Made by a program: the position numbers and the translations under genes. Shown here piece by piece: positions 60,638 to 64,000 of a stretch of DNA of 64,000 bases. The stretch's first letter is position 1, and the number at the start of each line of letters is the position of its first letter. A model generated the notes under the pieces. That model did no database searches. It was not told where the DNA came from and was given only the letters and a program-made list of their open reading frames with translations. Where the stretch lies: NCBI RefSeq assembly GCF_001922305.1, contig NZ_CP018839.1:744001-808000 (forward strand), in the 5' to 3' direction. The stretch is from Thauera chlorobenzoica (GTDB lineage Bacteria > Pseudomonadota > Gammaproteobacteria > Burkholderiales > Rhodocyclaceae).

Positions 60638-61546
60638 TTACTCCGCCGCGCCGATGAGCAGGTAGTTCGGGCCGCTGCGCACGAAACCGGCGTCATCGAC
60701 CAGCATGTCGAGCGCGACGGAGGCGAGGTCGTCGGCGATGGGGTCGATGCGGACGTTCCTGCCCTGGACGATGAGCTTGGTGTAGCTGTCGCAGGCGCCG
60801 CAGGATTCGGCGCGGGCGATGCCGTCGTCGCCGTCGATCTCGTGGAGGGTGACCTTCTCGCTGTCGCCGCAGGTCACGCAGGTGGCGTGCGGCACGCGCC
60901 ATTCGGTGTTGCACAGGGTGCAGTGGACGTAGCGCAGGCCGGCGGTCGGGCCCTCGCTGCGGATCACGCTCACGACCGGGTGGCTGCCGCACACCGGGCA
61001 GGTGCTGTGGGCTTCCATCAGCGCCAGCCCGGCGGCATCGAGCTGGCTGGCGATTGCGGTGAGCACCACCTGGATCGCGGCCGCAACGTAGGGCAGGCGG
61101 GCCATGTCGGCGCGATCGGGCTCGCCGTCGAGGAGCTTCCCCGCCAGTTTGTCGAGTTCCTCGGCGCTGGTGACGAGGAGCGCATCGAGCGTGTCGCGGG
61201 CGCCGACCGGGGCGTTCTCGAGGAGATCGCCGACGATGTCGCGCAGGATGTCGCGCCAGACCGCGGGGCGCTCGAACGAGGCGACGCTGATCGGGGGCAT
61301 GCGGTGCGTGCGCGCCCGCGCCAGCACGTCCGCTGCGGGCGGGGTCAGGTCGTGCCCGGCTGCCGCCAGGGCCTTGTGCTGGGCGCGCGAGAGGCGGCCG
61401 AGGAAGCCGAGCCATTCGCCAAGGCCGTGGTGCAGGGCCAGCGCCTCGAAACGCTCGGCACGCGCAAGGAAAACGTGATCGGGATCGGGCAGGATGATCG
61501 CCGGGGCCTGGCCCGGCGACTGCAATTCGGTGGCTGGGGTGTTCAT
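60638..61546 (-). CDS. fdhE: FdhE, formate dehydrogenase accessory protein
   Basis: Encodes 302 residues, typical length. The C-terminal rubredoxin-like half has four CxxC pairs (CPVCG, CTLCN, CVTCG, CGACD) that bind iron, with the helical N-terminal domain in front. FdhE is needed for formation of active respiratory formate dehydrogenase. No formate dehydrogenase gene is in this window; it may lie elsewhere. Confidence 0.93.
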   Translation of the reverse strand: MNTPATELQSPGQAPAIILPDPDHVFLARAERFEALALHHGLGEWLGFLGRLSRAQHKALAAAGHDLTPPAADVLARARTHRMPPISVASFERPAVWRDILRDIVGDLLENAPVGARDTLDALLVTSAEELDKLAGKLLDGEPDRADMARLPYVAAAIQVVLTAIASQLDAAGLALMEAHSTCPVCGSHPVVSVIRSEGPTAGLRYVHCTLCNTEWRVPHATCVTCGDSEKVTLHEIDGDDGIARAESCGACDSYTKLIVQGRNVRIDPIADDLASVALDMLVDDAGFVRSGPNYLLIGAAE

Positions 61547-61660
61547 GGTTTCTCAACAATGGAAAGCGTGCGCAATGATCGGTGCTGTGTTCTGCCGAAC
61601 GCAAGGGAAACGGCGAAAAAAGATGTGGCCCGGCGCATCGGTGTCGTCCGCCAGGCGCCG

Positions 61661-61689
61661 TTAACAGGCGTTGGCGATCGCGCTATTCT
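61661..61689 (+). promoter_or_regulatory. candidate sigma-70 promoter of the short-chain dehydrogenase gene
   Basis: TTAACA (61661-61666) and TATTCT (61684-61689) are separated by 17 bases, giving a leader of about 22 bases before the ATG at 61719. Confidence 0.5.
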
Positions 61690-61718
61690 CGAGGTTTTTC
61701 CTGACCGAAGGAGCTGCA

Positions 61719-62393
61719 ATGACCAAGACCGCCCTGATCATCGGCGCTTCCCGGGGGCTCGGCCTGGGCCTCGTGCGGCGCTTTCGCGAGCAGCACTGGG
61801 AGGTGGTCGCGACCTGCCGCGACGACCGCGGCGCGCAGGCGCTGGGTGCGCTCGACGGGGTGGAGGTCGAGCGCGTGGACATCTGCGCGCCCGCCAGCCG
61901 CGAAGCGCTGGCCGGACGCCTGGAAGGCCGGACCTTCGACCTCGTGTTCATCAATGCCGGCATTCCGGGGCCGGCGCACCGCCAGGTCGCGCCGGCGACC
62001 GCGGAGGAGGCCGGCACGCTGTTCCTGACCAACGCCATCGCTCCGGTGCAGATGGCCGAGCGCCTGCTCGGGCGGCTCGCGCCGGACGGCGTGCTCGGTT
62101 TCATGAGCTCGGTGATGGGCAGCGTGGAGCTGGCCCAGGCCCAGCACCGCCTCTACGGTGCCAGCAAGGCGGCGTTGAACCACCTCGTGCACAGCCTGTG
62201 GGCCGGTCTGGGCGAAACCCGCCTGACCCTGCTCTGCCTCCATCCGGGCTGGGTGCAGACCGACATGGGCGGCGCCGAGGCGCCGCTGGACGTGGGCACG
62301 AGTACCGCGGGGGTGTGCCGCGTGCTGGCGGGTGCTGCGGGGCGGGGCGGGGTGCACTTCATCGACTACCGTGGGCAGGCCTTGCCCTGGTAG
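61719..62393 (+). CDS. short-chain dehydrogenase/reductase family protein
   Basis: Encodes 224 residues. The NAD(P) motif IIGASRGLGLGL, the INAG motif, and the Ser-Tyr-Lys set (MSSVMGS, LYGASKAAL) are intact, with the HPGWVQTDMGG segment typical of csgA-like/sniffer-type SDRs. The substrate is unknown. AAGGAG lies 6 bases before the ATG. It is divergent from fdhE. Confidence 0.82.
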   Translation: MTKTALIIGASRGLGLGLVRRFREQHWEVVATCRDDRGAQALGALDGVEVERVDICAPASREALAGRLEGRTFDLVFINAGIPGPAHRQVAPATAEEAGTLFLTNAIAPVQMAERLLGRLAPDGVLGFMSSVMGSVELAQAQHRLYGASKAALNHLVHSLWAGLGETRLTLLCLHPGWVQTDMGGAEAPLDVGTSTAGVCRVLAGAAGRGGVHFIDYRGQALPW

Positions 62394-62461
62394 GGCGGGC
62401 GCAGGCCGTTCCCCGCGCGGAAAGCGCAGGGGGGCGCCTGGGCGTGGCCCGGTAGCGGCGA

Positions 62462-63517
62462 TCAGAAATCGTAGCGCAGGCCGGTCATGAATGCCTTCCC
62501 GCCGCGGATGCTGCCGTCGAAGTCGGCCAGGCCGCCGCGCTCATCGGTGATCGCGGCGGTTTCCTGCTCGTAGTAGTACTCGACGAACACTTTCAGGCGC
62601 TCGGAGTACTGGTGGTCGATGCCGAGGTGGATGATGTCCTCGCCGTAATTGTCGACTTTGGCCAGCATCGCCTTGATGGTGTTTTTTCCGACGGTGTAGC
62701 TGGCGAAGAGGTTGATGGCCTCGTTGCCGTCGCGGGCAAAGCTGCCCGGCGACTTGTTGCCGGTGTCGAAGGTCTCGTATTTGGCCGCCAGATAAAGGTT
62801 GCCCAGGCGCTGGCTGAGGGCCAGGCCGTACAGCCGGTTCCGCCCGTACCCGGCATCGCCGCGGTCGTCCATCCCCACGGCAAGCCGGGTGTCGTCGAGG
62901 ACGTAGGTCGCGCTCGCCTGTATCCGTTCGTCGTCGATGCGGGAGGTGGATCTGCGGTTGCCGTCGCCAGCCGCCCGGGCGATGGCGAAGCTCAGGCCGT
63001 GCAGGTCGGGACTGACGTAAGCCAGGGTTTCCCGCAGGCGGAAGACGGTATAGGTGGCGAATCCGCTGTAGTAGCTACTGAACATATCGACGGGGGCGGC
63101 GATCGCATTGTAGTAGGGCATCCATTGCTGGCCGTAGCTCAGCGTCCCCAGGTCGCTGCGGACGCCGAGCAGGGCGAGGCGGAAGCGCTCGCCGCTGGAG
63201 CGCCCGGCGCCGCCCTGGTCGTAGGGGTCGCGGACTCTCAGGTTCGCGGTGTCGAGCGGCATTTCCAGCTGGCCGAACAGGGTCAGGTGCTCATTGACGG
63301 TATGCGTGCCCTGGATGCCGAAGCGGGAATAGGCGTCACGGAACGCGTGGTAGCGATCGAAGGCGCTGGAGCGGTCCGGCGCCACCGATTCGATCTGGGT
63401 GCGCAGCGATGCATAGAGGCTGAAACCGCTGTTGTCTGCGGCGTTCGCGCACAGCGGCGCCAGGCCGAGCGCGAGCGCGGCGGCGAAGGAAGGGATGGGG
63501 TGAATCGATCCGGTCAT
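62462..63517 (-). CDS. outer-membrane porin (betaproteobacterial type)
   Basis: Encodes 351 residues with a signal peptide (ending near CANA), then alternating beta strands and a terminal Phe (GLRYDF), as in 16-stranded general porins. Strand motifs such as [22 protein letters not shown] and [20 protein letters not shown] are typical of the family. It should form a trimeric diffusion channel. GGAG lies 7 bases before the ATG at 63517; longer frames lack a signal peptide at their N-terminus. Confidence 0.9.
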   Translation of the reverse strand: MTGSIHPIPSFAAALALGLAPLCANAADNSGFSLYASLRTQIESVAPDRSSAFDRYHAFRDAYSRFGIQGTHTVNEHLTLFGQLEMPLDTANLRVRDPYDQGGAGRSSGERFRLALLGVRSDLGTLSYGQQWMPYYNAIAAPVDMFSSYYSGFATYTVFRLRETLAYVSPDLHGLSFAIARAAGDGNRRSTSRIDDERIQASATYVLDDTRLAVGMDDRGDAGYGRNRLYGLALSQRLGNLYLAAKYETFDTGNKSPGSFARDGNEAINLFASYTVGKNTIKAMLAKVDNYGEDIIHLGIDHQYSERLKVFVEYYYEQETAAITDERGGLADFDGSIRGGKAFMTGLRYDF

Positions 63518-63602
63518 GCGGGCTCTCCGGGTTGTAGGTCGGCGTCGGGCGGGGACGGTTGCGGAGCCGGCGCGCGGCAGCGCACGCACAGATGGATTTT
63601 TA

Positions 63603-63618
63603 ATGTTTGTGCAAACAT
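63603..63618. promoter_or_regulatory. operator-like palindrome upstream of the porin gene
   Basis: ATGTTTG-TG-CAAACAT is a perfect 7+7 inverted repeat just downstream of the porin promoter's -10, covering about +5 to +20 of the predicted transcript, an ideal place for a repressor. The regulator is not in the window. Confidence 0.5.
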
Positions 63619-63629
63619 AGAAGGCGGGC

Positions 63630-63657
63630 ATGATACCGGCTGGCGCCGGATCGTCAA
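63630..63657 (-). promoter_or_regulatory. candidate sigma-70 promoter of the porin gene
   Basis: On the minus strand TTGACG (63657-63652) and TATCAT (63635-63630) are spaced by 16 bases. The leader to the ATG at 63517 would be about 105 bases. Confidence 0.6.
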
Positions 63658-63722
63658 ACCGGGCGGCGGCCCGGGATGGCAGCCGGCGCGCGCCGCCGGG
63701 ACCGCCGCCGAATCCGCTCTGC

Positions 63723-63728
63723 TATATT
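63723..63728 (+). promoter_or_regulatory. candidate -10 element for the class III alcohol dehydrogenase gene
   Basis: TATATT lies 53 bases before the ATG; the -35 region at 17 bases is weak (GACCGC). Confidence 0.3.
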
Positions 63729-63781
63729 CGAGGGACGAAGCGATCCCGCCCCGACCTTTCCCTCCGCCCCTGTCCCGAGCC

Positions 63782-64000
63782 ATGACCATCAAATCGCGCG
63801 CAGCCGTCGCCTTCGCGGCCAACCAACCCTTGCAGATCGTCGAAGTGGATGTCGAGCCGCCGAAGAAGGGCGAAGTGCTGGTGCGCATCGTCGCCAGCGG
63901 CGTCTGCCACACCGACGCCTACACGCTGTCGGGCGACGACCCCGAAGGGGTGTTCCCGGCGATCCTCGGCCATGAGGGCGGCGGCATCGTCGAGGCGCTC
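63782..64000 (+). CDS. S-(hydroxymethyl)glutathione dehydrogenase / class III alcohol dehydrogenase, 3' end cut by window edge
   Basis: The first 73 residues of a zinc-dependent medium-chain dehydrogenase. [22 protein letters not shown], the catalytic-zinc Cys in [12 protein letters not shown], and [11 protein letters not shown] (zinc His and Glu) are diagnostic of the class III (AdhC/FrmA) type that oxidises the formaldehyde-glutathione adduct. The frame remains open at the window edge. Symbols used for this gene elsewhere are adhC or frmA. Confidence 0.9.
   Translation, partial: MTIKSRAAVAFAANQPLQIVEVDVEPPKKGEVLVRIVASGVCHTDAYTLSGDDPEGVFPAILGHEGGGIVEAL

Overview
The window is GC-rich chromosomal DNA from a Gram-negative betaproteobacterium. 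Gene content and order fit the Rhodocyclales (Azoarcus/Thauera/Aromatoleum group): an aryl-polyene pigment cluster, the mrcA-pilMNOPQ-aroK-aroB-dgt-gltB-gltD housekeeping run, the divergent cyaY / lptM-lysA pair, a MaoC-phosphate acetyltransferase fusion next to ackA, and a glutathione-dependent formaldehyde dehydrogenase. Assignment to a genus is inference; the window holds no rRNA or tRNA gene.

Region 1 (1-14456) is an aryl-polyene (APE, arcuflavin/xanthomonadin-like) locus. Fifteen genes on the minus strand read from about 14.46 kb down to 1.24 kb: two acyl carrier proteins, two ketosynthases plus a chain-length-factor-like partner, a ketoreductase, two hot-dog dehydratases, an AMP ligase, an HtrB-like acyltransferase, a LolA-like protein, an MMPL exporter, a polysaccharide deacetylase, a methyltransferase and a membrane protein. 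Many are joined by 4-base start/stop overlaps. A plus-strand acyltransferase (cut by the window edge) and a glycosyltransferase converge on the operon's 3' end. Together they should build, decorate and export a conjugated aryl polyene anchored in the outer membrane.

Region 2 (14.6-37.6 kb) is core metabolism and cell surface: lysA and lptM, cyaY, penicillin-binding protein 1A, the pilMNOPQ alignment and secretin complex of type IV pili, shikimate genes aroK and aroB (with aroQ further on), dgt, glutamate synthase gltBD, an AEC transporter and an LTA-synthase-like sulfatase-fold membrane enzyme. The gltB leader carries NtrC-like palindromes and an intrinsic terminator. The last 68 bases of gltD are repeated downstream with only synonymous differences.

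Region 3 (37.6-48.4 kb) holds gamma-glutamyltransferase, the acetate kinase / MaoC-phosphotransacetylase pair, a HAD protein, fabI with a kinase-fold protein of unknown role, a MaoC dehydratase, and glmU-glmS for UDP-GlcNAc synthesis.

Region 4 (48.7-60.5 kb) is a copper/silver resistance block: the CusRS two-component system, divergent from a Tat-type cupredoxin, a CusF-like chaperone, the CusCBA efflux system with a CusF domain fused to CusB, and a CPC-type P1B ATPase. A perfect ATTACA-N4-TGTAAT palindrome lies in the divergent control region. The flank next to glmS holds sequence that no recognised gene explains.

Region 5 (60.6-64.0 kb) has an orphan fdhE, a short-chain dehydrogenase, a porin with a well-formed promoter and operator-like palindrome, and the start of a class III alcohol dehydrogenase that runs off the window.

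Functions rest on reading motifs and gene order by eye. No database or folding program was used, and promoters and operators are sequence matches only.
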